Source: Nitzschia putrida (Eukaryota > Bacillariophyta > Bacillariophyceae > Bacillariales > Bacillariaceae). From it: a DNA stretch of 64,000 nucleotides. The notes beneath the pieces were generated by a model. It was not told the DNA's origin. It did no database searches and saw only the letters and a program-made list of their open reading frames with translations. This document shows, in pieces, positions 43,664-53,034 of the stretch (position 1 is its first letter; every line of letters starts with the position of its first letter). A program made the position numbers and the translations under genes. Where the stretch lies: positions 62,001 through 126,000 of the forward strand of contig BLYE01000007.1 of NCBI GenBank assembly GCA_016586335.1, written 5' to 3'.

Positions 43664-45101
43664 ATGGCCAAACGACGACGACGACATTCGGACAGCAGTC
43701 CAAAGAAACGTCCTCGGGAAGAGGAGGAGGAGAGTGACAAGGAAGCAGTGTCTTTTTCCTCCTCCCACCAAGAACCAGACGTCGCTACGGCGGTTACTAC
43801 TACCACTACGAGTATCAATAGCCACAAGAAGAAAAAGAAGCGGTCCAAAAAGAACAAACAACTAGCATCGCAACCATCATCTTCCCCTGAACCATCCGCA
43901 ACAACATCAACAACTGAACCACCTTCCAATTTGGAAGGAATGATGTTTCAAGATCAAATGGTCTTGTTGGATCGGGTTACCTCCAAGGCCTATGCGGGCT
44001 TGGAGCGAACCGACGCAGGAGACTACATTCAAATTGGTATATTGGACAGCAATGGCAAGATTCAATTGCAAAAAGGTACGACGACATGAATATCCTGTTG
44101 TTTTGTTTCATCATGTTTCATGATGATGATATCATTGTTGTATGCATGTATCGAAGCCGGCTAGGGCCTTTTTTCCCCATGGTCCTTGATCGGTCAAATA
44201 TCGTGCTAGAATAAGAGGTGGATGGGTTGTTCTCTGAAAGAGGGCTAAAATGGCCCACTTTATGGGGGATGATTCATGTCACAAGGTTTTGTGAGGGGCG
44301 GGTGTGACGCTTGAATCGAATTTCTCTACGGAAGCGTACTCAATATCTCTTCACTCATTTTATTTTTTTACTATTATTATTACCCCTATTATAGGTGCTG
44401 ATGCTGCCAAGGATGAAACAGAAGATGGATCGTCTCCAGACTTTCCATTTGAAACAGATCCTGATGACCATTGCGAGTCTCCCAAAGAGGCTTATCAAGA
44501 TGTGGTTCCTTTTCTGCAATCCATTGGACCACGGGCGTCTCCTATTGCTCCTTCCAACCTCAAGATTTATGACCCCTACTTTTGCAATGGTGCTGTCGTC
44601 CGTAACTTGCAAGAACTGGGCTTTCCCAATGTTCATAACCAAAAAGAAGATTGCTATGAGGTTTGGAAAACACCCTCTAGATATCCCGAATACGATGTCT
44701 TTGTCACCAACCCTCCGTATAGTGCCGACCACATTGAAGCGCTCATGCGGCATGTGACATCTCCCGCCTTTGGCCAACGCCCTTGGATGCTGTTAATGCC
44801 CCAATGGGTCCACAAGAAGGACTATTACATCAACGCCACCGCTCACATCCGACCCTTTTATCTCGTTCCCAAGAAACGATATGTATATGTTCCTCCCCCC
44901 GACTTTCGGGAGGCCAAGAAATCCGATGTGCACAAAAAGTCTTCTCCCTTTGTGTCCATGTGGTTTGTTTGGGGTGGAACCCAATCGCAAAACGATCAGT
45001 GGTTGCAACGAGCGAAACAACAAATCAAGACTTGTGAAGTGGCACGGAGTAAAGCGGCCTTGCGAGATTTGCGACGCAAAGGAGGAGGAGGAAACAAGTA
45101 G
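43664..45101 (+). CDS. NPPY-motif SAM-dependent methyltransferase-like protein
   Basis: Two exons, 43664-44075 and 44395-45101, give 372 aa. The 319-bp intron (GTACGA...TATAG) is the longest in the window. The start at 43664 was preferred over an upstream GTG. Residues 1-90 are strongly basic and Ser/Thr-rich (KRRRRHSDSSPKKRPR, KKKKKRSKKNK), fitting a nuclear or nucleolar protein. The domain after it has a motif I-like KIYDPYFCNGAVVRNL and motif IV VFVTNPPYSADHIEAL. NPPY is typical of enzymes that methylate amino nitrogens, such as N6-adenine in DNA or RNA. The C-terminal tail is basic (RDLRRKGGGGNK). Target unknown; an RNA substrate is suggested only by the basic extensions. A protein glutamine methyltransferase is a less likely alternative. 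Confidence 0.7.
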
Positions 45102-45330
45102 AGGAGTGTTGTCAATATTATATTCTAATAGATTCCAGTTTTGAGATTTGAGACTTAATCCTACTTTTGTTACGTAGTCTTGCATGGTACCGTACGACCC
45201 AGCGACGTCCGTCCCCTTGTCCCGCCCCAGCAACACGCAGTTGCCACCAAGCTCCACCACTCGTCCGTCCCTCACCCGTCCCAGCTTCCGAGGGCCAGGA
45301 CGCCCACACAAAAATCCTTGCACCACCACC

Positions 45331-46944
45331 ATGGCGACCTTTTCGGTGCCTTTTGTCTCGGCCAACGCCGACTCTTGGGGTCCTCCTAGCCAAGAGGACG
45401 CCGACACCAGCGGTCCATTCACTTCAGGGAAGTTTGCGAATCTTCCGTATTCTCCATTCGGACGTTCGGACCGTCTCGGCCGCGCCGCTGACTTTACCAA
45501 TTCCCGAGGAGGTCCTGACCGCCGCGGAGGACGACGCAAGTTCACTGAAGAAGATGAGGGAGATGAGGCCTTCCAACTTGTAGATACCAGCAAGACCACC
45601 ACCACCAAGCGTTTCGTTACTCCCAACGCCAAGCGCCGCCAACACACGGCTCGTTTGCGACAAGTCAACGCGCGCCGCCAGCAACAGTCAACGTCCTTGT
45701 CCAAAGAGACATTGACACGAAAGGGAGGTCCCGGTCGTGGAGGACCTGGTGGACGTGGTGGCCGCGGTGGCCGCGGTGGAGGCCGAGGAAACAAGAATTA
45801 CAACAACAATCGCGTCGATCGTCAACCTTCCGTTGCTGTCCAAGGCGACTGGCAAAAGGTCGACGAACTCGACTTGGCCAAGCTTACCAAGAACATCAAC
45901 ACCAGCACCGATGTTCCCACTCCCGACGATATCTGGTGGTGTGGATTCTTGGATCAATACAACGATGCCTATGATAAAATTACGGCTCGTCAGCCACATC
46001 CCATCAAGCGTATGGAACACAAGGAATTCTATCCTGTTACCACCACCGACGATCCAGTCTTGGAGAAGTTGGCCATTGATGGCGTGGGTCAAGTCTTTAT
46101 TACCGACACCATCCTGGCTCATCTCATGACCTGCAGTCGCTCTGTCTATCCTTGGGATTTGGTCATTCAAAAGTTGGCCGGAGGAATTCTCTTTATTGAC
46201 AAGCGCGACAACTCACAATTGGACTACCTCACGGTCCATGAAACCGCGCATCAACCTCCTACCAACGGGGACGATGAAATCAACTCTCCCGAGCGTTTGG
46301 GACTCGAGGCCACCATGATCAACCAAAACTTTTCCCAACAAATCCTCAAAAAGTCGGGCCGCAAGGAAATGGATCTTCCCAACCCCTTCTTTGATGAAGA
46401 CGATGCCGATGGTATGGAACCCGCCTCGGTGGCCTTCCGATACCGAAAGTTTGCCCTCGATGAGAGCACCACTTTGGTCTGCCGTACCGAACTACATGGT
46501 TTGGTCAAGAAGACACAGTACATGACGGCGTTTGCCCTCAATGAGTACACTCCACCCAACTCTACCATGTCATGGCGAGAGAAGATTGACAGCCAACGGG
46601 GAGCTGTCTTGGCGAATGAACTCAAGAACAACTCTTTCAAGTTGGCCAAATGGACCGCTCAGTCCCTCTTGGCCGGAGCCGATCAAATGAAGATTGGTTT
46701 CTGCTCGCGCAACTCGCCCAAGAATGCCTACGAGCACGTCATTTTGGCTACACAGTTCTACCGCCCCAAGGACTTTGCCACGCAAATCACACTCAGTGAG
46801 GGTGGTATGTGGGCCATGATCCGAATGTTTGTTCAATTGTTGAGCAAGCAACAAGAAGGAAAGTATGTCTTGATGCGGGAGCCCAACAAGGCCATGTTGA
46901 CCTTGTACAAGGTTCCTCCAGAGACCTTTGAAGACGACGAGTAA
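45331..46944 (+). CDS. EIF3D: Translation initiation factor eIF3 subunit D
   Basis: 537 aa from the ATG at 45331 (MATFSVPF), close to the family length of about 550. The frame is open upstream to 45184 but those codons are not conserved-looking. Start region: FSVPFVSANADSWGPPS and PFGRSDRLGRAADF, matching the conserved eIF3d N-terminus. A Gly/Arg-rich RGG stretch lies at about residues 130-155. The core has DDIWWCGFLDQYND, YPWDLVIQKLAGG and FRYRKFALDESTTLVCRTEL, typical of the eIF3d cap-binding domain. The end is acidic (FEDDE). eIF3d is a peripheral eIF3 subunit that binds mRNA and, in animals, the 5' cap of selected mRNAs. Located in the cytosol. Intronless here, which fits high expression. 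Confidence 0.96.
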   Translation: MATFSVPFVSANADSWGPPSQEDADTSGPFTSGKFANLPYSPFGRSDRLGRAADFTNSRGGPDRRGGRRKFTEEDEGDEAFQLVDTSKTTTTKRFVTPNAKRRQHTARLRQVNARRQQQSTSLSKETLTRKGGPGRGGPGGRGGRGGRGGGRGNKNYNNNRVDRQPSVAVQGDWQKVDELDLAKLTKNINTSTDVPTPDDIWWCGFLDQYNDAYDKITARQPHPIKRMEHKEFYPVTTTDDPVLEKLAIDGVGQVFITDTILAHLMTCSRSVYPWDLVIQKLAGGILFIDKRDNSQLDYLTVHETAHQPPTNGDDEINSPERLGLEATMINQNFSQQILKKSGRKEMDLPNPFFDEDDADGMEPASVAFRYRKFALDESTTLVCRTELHGLVKKTQYMTAFALNEYTPPNSTMSWREKIDSQRGAVLANELKNNSFKLAKWTAQSLLAGADQMKIGFCSRNSPKNAYEHVILATQFYRPKDFATQITLSEGGMWAMIRMFVQLLSKQQEGKYVLMREPNKAMLTLYKVPPETFEDDE

Positions 46945-48102
46945 ACAGGAAGCAAAACGACGTTGTACTTCTGAATACTACTACTAACTACCACCAACAA
47001 CCTACTATTATTATTATTACTACTACTTAATAACAATTGGAAACAACAGTGTTCTCGCAACTAGAGGTAGCTAGGTAGCTGGTAGTCGTTTGGGGACTAC
47101 CGGGAGCCCAAGAAACTACCTGTCACGACAGTACTATCTATAATCTACTAATAACTACTAGTAGTAGTATTACGAACGACTCTTTCTACTTTTGGGGGAC
47201 CTAAACCTCCTAAAGGTTGACACCCATCGTACTGTACCATCATGGCAAGGATCGACCAGAACATCGTAAACTCAAAAAGGAAGCTCTCGAGTCGTAATAC
47301 GATCACATTCCCAGCAATCGTGCTTTCTGTACCGTTCTTCCCGAAGACTACTCGCTGCTAGCTGGGACTTCCTGGGCCATTTTTCTGTGAGGATGTGGCG
47401 CGCCAAGATGCCGCCAAGAAGCACTTTCTCATTGGCAATCGGAACCAGCAGCACCATCGAGGAGGAAGACAAGAAGATGATGCTTCCATCTTGTGTCGAG
47501 TCGTTTCGCCGGCGCATGAAATATGCTTCATGGCTGTATACATCTGATTGACTCGAAGACAAATTTGGGCCTATGGAGCTGGCAGTCGCTTCGCCCGGCG
47601 TACTCACTCCTCCACCACCGCAGAATCCTTCGTGTGGGTTTGCCGTAGAGTGCAGTATATATTCCACGTATGTTGAAAATGACCGTAAACTGGGGAGGAC
47701 GTTCGGCTTCTCCGCAATTTGCTGCCACTGCTGCCACTATTTGTGGTGGACGAAGGAAAGTAAATTTTGGGACGTCGTCGTCGTCGTCGTTCGTCGTCTG
47801 CCCTCACCGCTTTTGCACCAAGCAAGTCAACTACCTAGCATTGTGACACAATCGTTGATCGCAGTACGAGTACGAACCTTTCCATCGACGCAAGCGGAAA
47901 GAAGTTACAGATATATCCAATGTCTCCACTGACTTGCAGGAAACATTGTTAGTTTTCTCAAGTGCCTCTGTAGATTTTAAACACCACCTTTTGTTTTTGT
48001 GGCGTGTGAATTGTGGACTGTTGTGTGGTGAACAACTATTACTATTATTGGAACCTTTGGTGTGTGTTTGGAACAGCACTCAAGGCGAAATTCATAGACA
48101 CA
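46945..48102. other. Intergenic, upstream of the USP gene
   Basis: Starts with a TTA/CTA trinucleotide run at about 47003-47030, just after eIF3d. A minus-strand frame at 47272-47667 (first ATG at 47517, 81 aa) has no recognisable content. The promoter of the USP gene must be in the right half. Confidence 0.45.
47003..47030. repeat. (TTA)n/(CTA)n trinucleotide tract
   Basis: Short run of TTA then CTA units, about 60 bp after the eIF3d stop codon, so probably in its 3' untranslated region. Confidence 0.7.
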
Positions 48103-50188
48103 ATGACCATGGCGGAGAGTGCTTCCCCCAAGAGTCAGCTTTCTCCCAAGGATTCGAGTGGTCAAGGGCCATTGCCATTCCGACCTCCGCAACAGCGTGA
48201 TGTTGCACGTCCTGTTGCTAATTTGGGCAACACTTGTTACATCAATGCTGTTCTTCAAGCTCTGGCTCATGCGCCTGAACTCTGCATGGCCATGGATGTG
48301 GAGCCTCATCATCTCACATGTCCTGTGTACCTGGAAAATGCTCAAAAGCGAAGGTCCTCGCCATCGTCGAGTCCAGATGGAGTGGCTGATTATCCCGCCA
48401 AAAGTGCCGGGACTAGAAAGTCACGTCGCTCGGGCAAGAAAAGTCCTTCCAGCCAACGTTCCGAAGATGGTTGCAAGTTCTGTTTGCTTTGTGAGTTGGA
48501 AGATCACATTTCACGTGTACATAGCAACACCAGTGCTCGTGACAAGCCAGTGGCACCCTCGACGTTTGTCAATGGTTTTATAGATCACGTGGCTCCTTGG
48601 TTCAAGTTGGGTCAGCAAGAGGATTCGCATGAGTTTCTCAGGCTTTTGATTGATGCCATGCAGCGAAGTTGTACAAACGCTCGTGGGGCTCACGAAAATC
48701 CTCAAGACACACCACCCGAGACGATTCATACAGGAGATGAAGATGATCCATCCGCTACCTCGGATGCGGAATATCCCTTTCAACTATTCCGTGGAATGGT
48801 GGAGTCCAATGTGACTTGTGTCTCGTGTGGTTCCACAAGCTCTACCAAGGACCCTATTGAAGATATTGGTTTGGATGTCACGCCCCCATCAGGGTCGACG
48901 TCTCCAACCCCTGGGTTCCTGGTGGATGTGAGTGCAGCCCTCCAAAGGTTCGCTTGTCCAGAAGCGCTAGACTCGGGATACAAGTGCGAGAATTGTGGCA
49001 AGGTTGGCCGAGCCACCAAGCAGTCTCGTTTGGCATCCATCCCTCCCATTTTGACTCTTCACCTCAAACGCTTTCGTTACGGCGAAACTCCAGGGGGCAT
49101 CCTGCCCGGCAACGCCATGCCGGGGGGCCGTCGGAGTGGTCGCTCCACCGAAGTGAGTCAGCTTCTCGGCTCGGGCTCGGGTGATTTCTATGCCGGCAAG
49201 TCTGGTTCTGCCAAGATTGAAGGTCATTCCAAGTTTGAACAAATTCTGGATCTCAAGCCGTACATGACAGAGTCCATGCAAGCCAAGCACTCCAAGATGT
49301 TCTGTCGACTTTTCGCTGTCATTGTACATGCAGGAAAGAATTCACATTCTGGGCACTACATTGCCTACGTTCGGAACATTGCCAAGAACGAATGGTGGAA
49401 GATGGACGACGCTCGCGTCACTGTGGCGTCGGTGTCCGAAGTTATGCATGCAGAAGCCTACATGCTCTTGTACCGAGTGGTTGAGCATCCGTTTGCTGTG
49501 AAGCTTCGACAGCAAGAGAAGAAACTCCAAGAACAATATGAAGAGGAAATGCTTCAGCAATGTCCACCTATCAAGGTGCCACTGAAGGACGAGTCCACAG
49601 AGACTTCGGCTCCCACTGAAACGCCCAAGGAAGAGGTTAACTCTGTGGCTGCGAGCAGCATTGTCAGTTCTGTCAGAACCAATGCCTCTCGCAAACGAAA
49701 GGCACCCGAATACACTTGTGGCGAGGATTGGGCCCGTGCCAAGACCAGCCTGCCTACCCACGTCATTTCCAAGTTTCGGGAAATTGAAAACGTCATTAGT
49801 GAATACGTGCGTTTCAAGCCAGAGTTTTTCAAGTTGTTGACGGATCAAGCGTCCAAACGCAACGCCAAAGTCGGTCACGGTCCAAGCTCGGGGATTTGTG
49901 GTACGTGCCCATAGAGTCTCCATTCCCTATGCATATTGTGGAACCAACATCTAATACAAACCTATTGTTTGTTTGATACCTACAGAGGATGATATCTTGG
50001 ATGGCACCTCCAAAATCAAACGAGCGCTGTTGGAAGTTTTTTACGAACTTGACAAGGCACGCGACGGTGCCGTCTCTCTTTTCAGCAAGAGAGCCAAAGT
50101 GACACCTTCTGTTCGCGAGAAGGCGGAACAAACCTTTGGTGTACTAGCATCGGCGATTGTAGATCCCGACGAAGAGCCCTATCTCTGA
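48103..50188 (+). CDS. Ubiquitin-specific protease (USP family)
   Basis: Two exons, 48103-49900 and 49986-50188, give 666 aa; intron 85 bp (GTACGT...TACAG). The start at 48103 (MTMAES) was chosen; the frame is open further upstream. Catalytic Cys45 lies in NLGNTCYINAVLQAL, His418 in HSGHYIAYVR, and the Asp in WWKMDDARV. Zinc-binding cysteine pairs CVSCG and CENCG are present. LRFLRL-type features FKLGQQEDSHEFLRLLIDAM and LTLHLKRFRYG are standard for USPs and resemble the USP36/42 and plant UBP15-17 group. A Ser/Arg/Lys-rich insert (about 85-125) follows the Cys box. The enzyme removes ubiquitin from proteins; substrates unknown. Exon 2 adds a helical C-terminal tail. Confidence 0.94.
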
Positions 50189-50431
50189 TGAGCCGTTCAC
50201 CTCCCCAAGAGTATGTATGTGGGGAAAGTATTCTTTTTCTTTCCCCGTTCTAGATTTGTACTAGAGCACACACAGCAGAAGTAGAACCAACGCCCTGGAA
50301 CGCTACGGTGTCGTGAGGTTCACAAAACACACACACAAACACACATAACAAATAAAATAAAACAATATAAAATGTAGACGCAGACGGTACGATACGGCAG
50401 CTGCAAAAGGTATATGTAAAATTTAATACGA
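50189..50431. other. Convergent intergenic region
   Basis: Short gap between the USP gene and the PEX13-like gene, with a CA-rich low-complexity tract near 50320-50350. Confidence 0.5.
50320..50350. repeat. CA-rich low-complexity tract
   Basis: A roughly 30-bp CA/ACA-rich run followed by an A-rich stretch, in the gap between two converging genes. Confidence 0.65.
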
Positions 50432-51271
50432 TTAGTACATGCCATAAGAGCCTGGACCACCATATCCACTACCATACATGGAAGAGCCCATCATCGAGTT
50501 GTAGCCCATACCCATTCCGTAAGAGCCACCACCATATCCACCGTATGGAGAATAACCCGTTGTTGATCTAGAAGACCAACCCATGGTGTTGGTGGCATCA
50601 TGTCGCAAACGCCTGCGTTTCGATGTGAGCTGTCGAATAACCTTGTACACCAACCATGTAGCACCAACTACCATGGCATATCGGATGGCTTTTAATCGTC
50701 TCCTTCGTCGTTTCTGCTCTTCCGATTCCAAAGCACTCTCTGTAGCATCCAAGGCTCGCACCTCATGAAAGGTGGCAATCGCGTGATCCACCATGGAAGA
50801 CAAGGAATCGAATGCTTGCTGCATGGCATGTTGGTTCATACCTAGCAACTGCACTACTTGACTCATAGAAAATACAATATTCTGAATACCAAACAGTGTT
50901 TGATAGAGCCCTGAGAAAGGACCACCCATCATCATGGGCGACATTCCTCCTCCAAAGTAGGGAGAGCCATACATTCCACCGTACATTCCGCCTCCCATCA
51001 TGCCCATACCATTCATTCCTCCATACGAAGTCATTGTATTCTCTTGTTGGGGAGTTGCCACCGCTTCGGTTGTTTGTTCTGTAGTTGTCTGTGGTTCCTC
51101 CCGAGTCTTGTTTCCTGCTTTGCTGGGAGCCGACCGTCTGGCTGCACTCTTCCTTGTTGAAGTAGTAGTAGACGCTGCTGTGGTTCTTCTAGATTTGGTA
51201 ACCGCAGAAGTTGGAGCTCGGACTCGGCCGCTGGCCTCAATAGATGAATTCATTGGAATGCTTGGTGGCAT
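50432..51271 (-). CDS. PEX13: PEX13-like peroxisomal membrane protein
   Basis: 279 aa from the ATG at 51271; the frame runs on upstream but the extra codons look non-coding. Arrangement: basic Ser/Thr-rich N-terminus, a Gly/Met/Tyr stretch (MTSYGGMNGMGMMGGGMYGG), then the PEX13 core FSGLYQTLFGIQNIVFSMSQ and LLGMNQHAMQQAFDSLSSMV. Next are a basic run KRRRRRLKAIRYAMVV and a hydrophobic segment (VVGATWLVYKVI). It ends with a Gly/Tyr/Met tail and has no SH3 domain, like plant and unlike yeast or animal PEX13. PEX13 forms part of the docking and pore complex for import of peroxisomal matrix proteins; the GY-rich tails may form the pore mesh. The assignment rests on the core motif and composition. 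Confidence 0.78.
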   Translation of the reverse strand: MPPSIPMNSSIEASGRVRAPTSAVTKSRRTTAASTTTSTRKSAARRSAPSKAGNKTREEPQTTTEQTTEAVATPQQENTMTSYGGMNGMGMMGGGMYGGMYGSPYFGGGMSPMMMGGPFSGLYQTLFGIQNIVFSMSQVVQLLGMNQHAMQQAFDSLSSMVDHAIATFHEVRALDATESALESEEQKRRRRRLKAIRYAMVVGATWLVYKVIRQLTSKRRRLRHDATNTMGWSSRSTTGYSPYGGYGGGSYGMGMGYNSMMGSSMYGSGYGGPGSYGMY

Positions 51272-53034
51272 CTTGAGAATCAGGAGGGAGTACCTACTCG
51301 AGACAATGTCCAATGAATGGAATAATAAAATCTGTTTTTCACTCCGTGTCAGGTGCTGCTGGTGATGATGAGCGAGGAGAGCGAAGCCCGTTGGCTCGAC
51401 TCGTTTGACTCTATCAGCTGGGTTTTTCCGGTGTTCGCTGTCGGAATAATGACGTCTTCTATCGCCTGTTGTGAACACAACATTCGCAAAAAAATTTTAC
51501 CCCTCCTCCATAGAGGTCGTCAACGACAAAGTGTTCCTTTGGTTCAGACTCTCTGGAATTTTCAATGCGATATATGTTTCAACAATTCCTTGTTTGTACT
51601 GGAACAGTTATCGAAAGGTGTTTCACCGCTCGCAATGGTGCGGATACCGCCGTACTTGTAGTACCTCCATCATGATTTTAAGCTCTCCTCCTCTCGTGAA
51701 AGTGGTTGTGCTGGTGGGAATGTTCGAAAAAGCTTGGCAGAGGACGAGGGGAAGGGCACCAGCCAAGGTTTCCAGCAAATCAATATGCTATCATCAAAAA
51801 ACAAAATATGTTCAGAACACCTCCCCTTTGACACCGGGAGGCCATCGTGCTGGACCAGGAGAACAACATGGCAGTGGTCGTACTCGTACTACAGTACCGG
51901 TAGTGGCAGTTCTACGAGTACATGGGAGAACTACTCCTTTTACTGTAATCAAGACCTGCCTAACCCAGAGCCCGAAAACACAATGTATCCAGTTTCAGAC
52001 TAGAACAGTGATGAGCCTCAACCCAGCACTAGGAACCAGTACAGTACTAGGTAGTACTACTGTACTAGTAGTTCTAGTACTTCTTGCTCTTGATGATATA
52101 TGAGTGGTGCCTCCTGCTGGTGTGTTCTTGCCTTCTCCTAGCACTAAGAAGAGGACCTCAGAAAGAGCCGACAAGCGAAAGGGAGATTCTGCAGTGGAGT
52201 ATTGTCGCCGTGAGTTGATTGAATTTGGTCGTGGTGATCCTGGTAGTACGTGATAGTAGGAAGCGGAAATTTCTCCGAGATAGTAGCGCAAGTACTGTGC
52301 AATACCACAGTTGTTGATTGATGGATGCTGAGAGTTCGCCAAAAACATCGAATCAATCAATCGTAAGCTCACTGCCATGAAAGCAACAAGTCACCTCACG
52401 GTGCGGCGTGTTTGTTGGAACACAACTCGAGAAACTAAGGGTGGTTTGTTGAGGTAATAGAAAATTGCTTCCGCCGTCGTTGAGAAGAAGAAGAAGAAAC
52501 GTGCTGGATGACTGCTATAACCCCCCATCCATGCAGATTTCATAAACGACATCGGATGGTGGTGCAATTTTGTTGGTAGTACCTGAACCCTTTCAATCGT
52601 AGTACAAGTTTTGTGTAAAATTCTGCTGGCATTTCCTACCATAACAACTTCTGACTTGAGCTTATGAGTAGTTCTGTTTATTGAGACACCTGCGAATATG
52701 TGAAACAATTGCCCACTGGATAGTACTGTGCCAAGCAAAATTGGCAACATATTAAGGTTCCCGATGGTACAATACTTGATATGCCTTCATGGTAAGGTGA
52801 AATGATACCAACTAGTTCAAAGGGGCATTATTATTACGCTGCTGCCTTCTACTTGCCAACTGTTTGCCGGTCGCAGCGGGCCCCGCAGCAAGCAGCATTT
52901 TTCACAAGAAACTGTCCTCCCGCACTTTCAAGCCAGGTGTAGTTTTGTCGATACCAAGCATTGTTTACACTTTCTATCGTTCGATATTGGCTCAAAATAC
53001 TGAATCGTTACCGCTAGTGTGAATATTTGGTGCT
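51272..53034. other. Divergent intergenic region (1.8 kb)
   Basis: Promoters of the PEX13-like gene (minus) and the PHD gene (plus) lie here. Rich in short TAGTAC/GTACTAG-type palindromic runs (for example 52030-52085) and a near-palindrome with TACCGGTA at about 51894. Long weak frames at 51471-52103 (+) and 52391-52750 (-) lack coding character. No repeat element boundaries seen. Confidence 0.5.

Noticed and set aside
47272..47667. 131-codon minus frame between eIF3d and the USP gene
   Set aside because: The longest version starts at a non-ATG codon; from the first ATG only 81 residues remain with no recognisable content.
51471..52103. 210-codon plus frame in the 1.8-kb gap
   Set aside because: Composition follows the AT-rich TAGTAC repeats; no domain or homology-like pattern.
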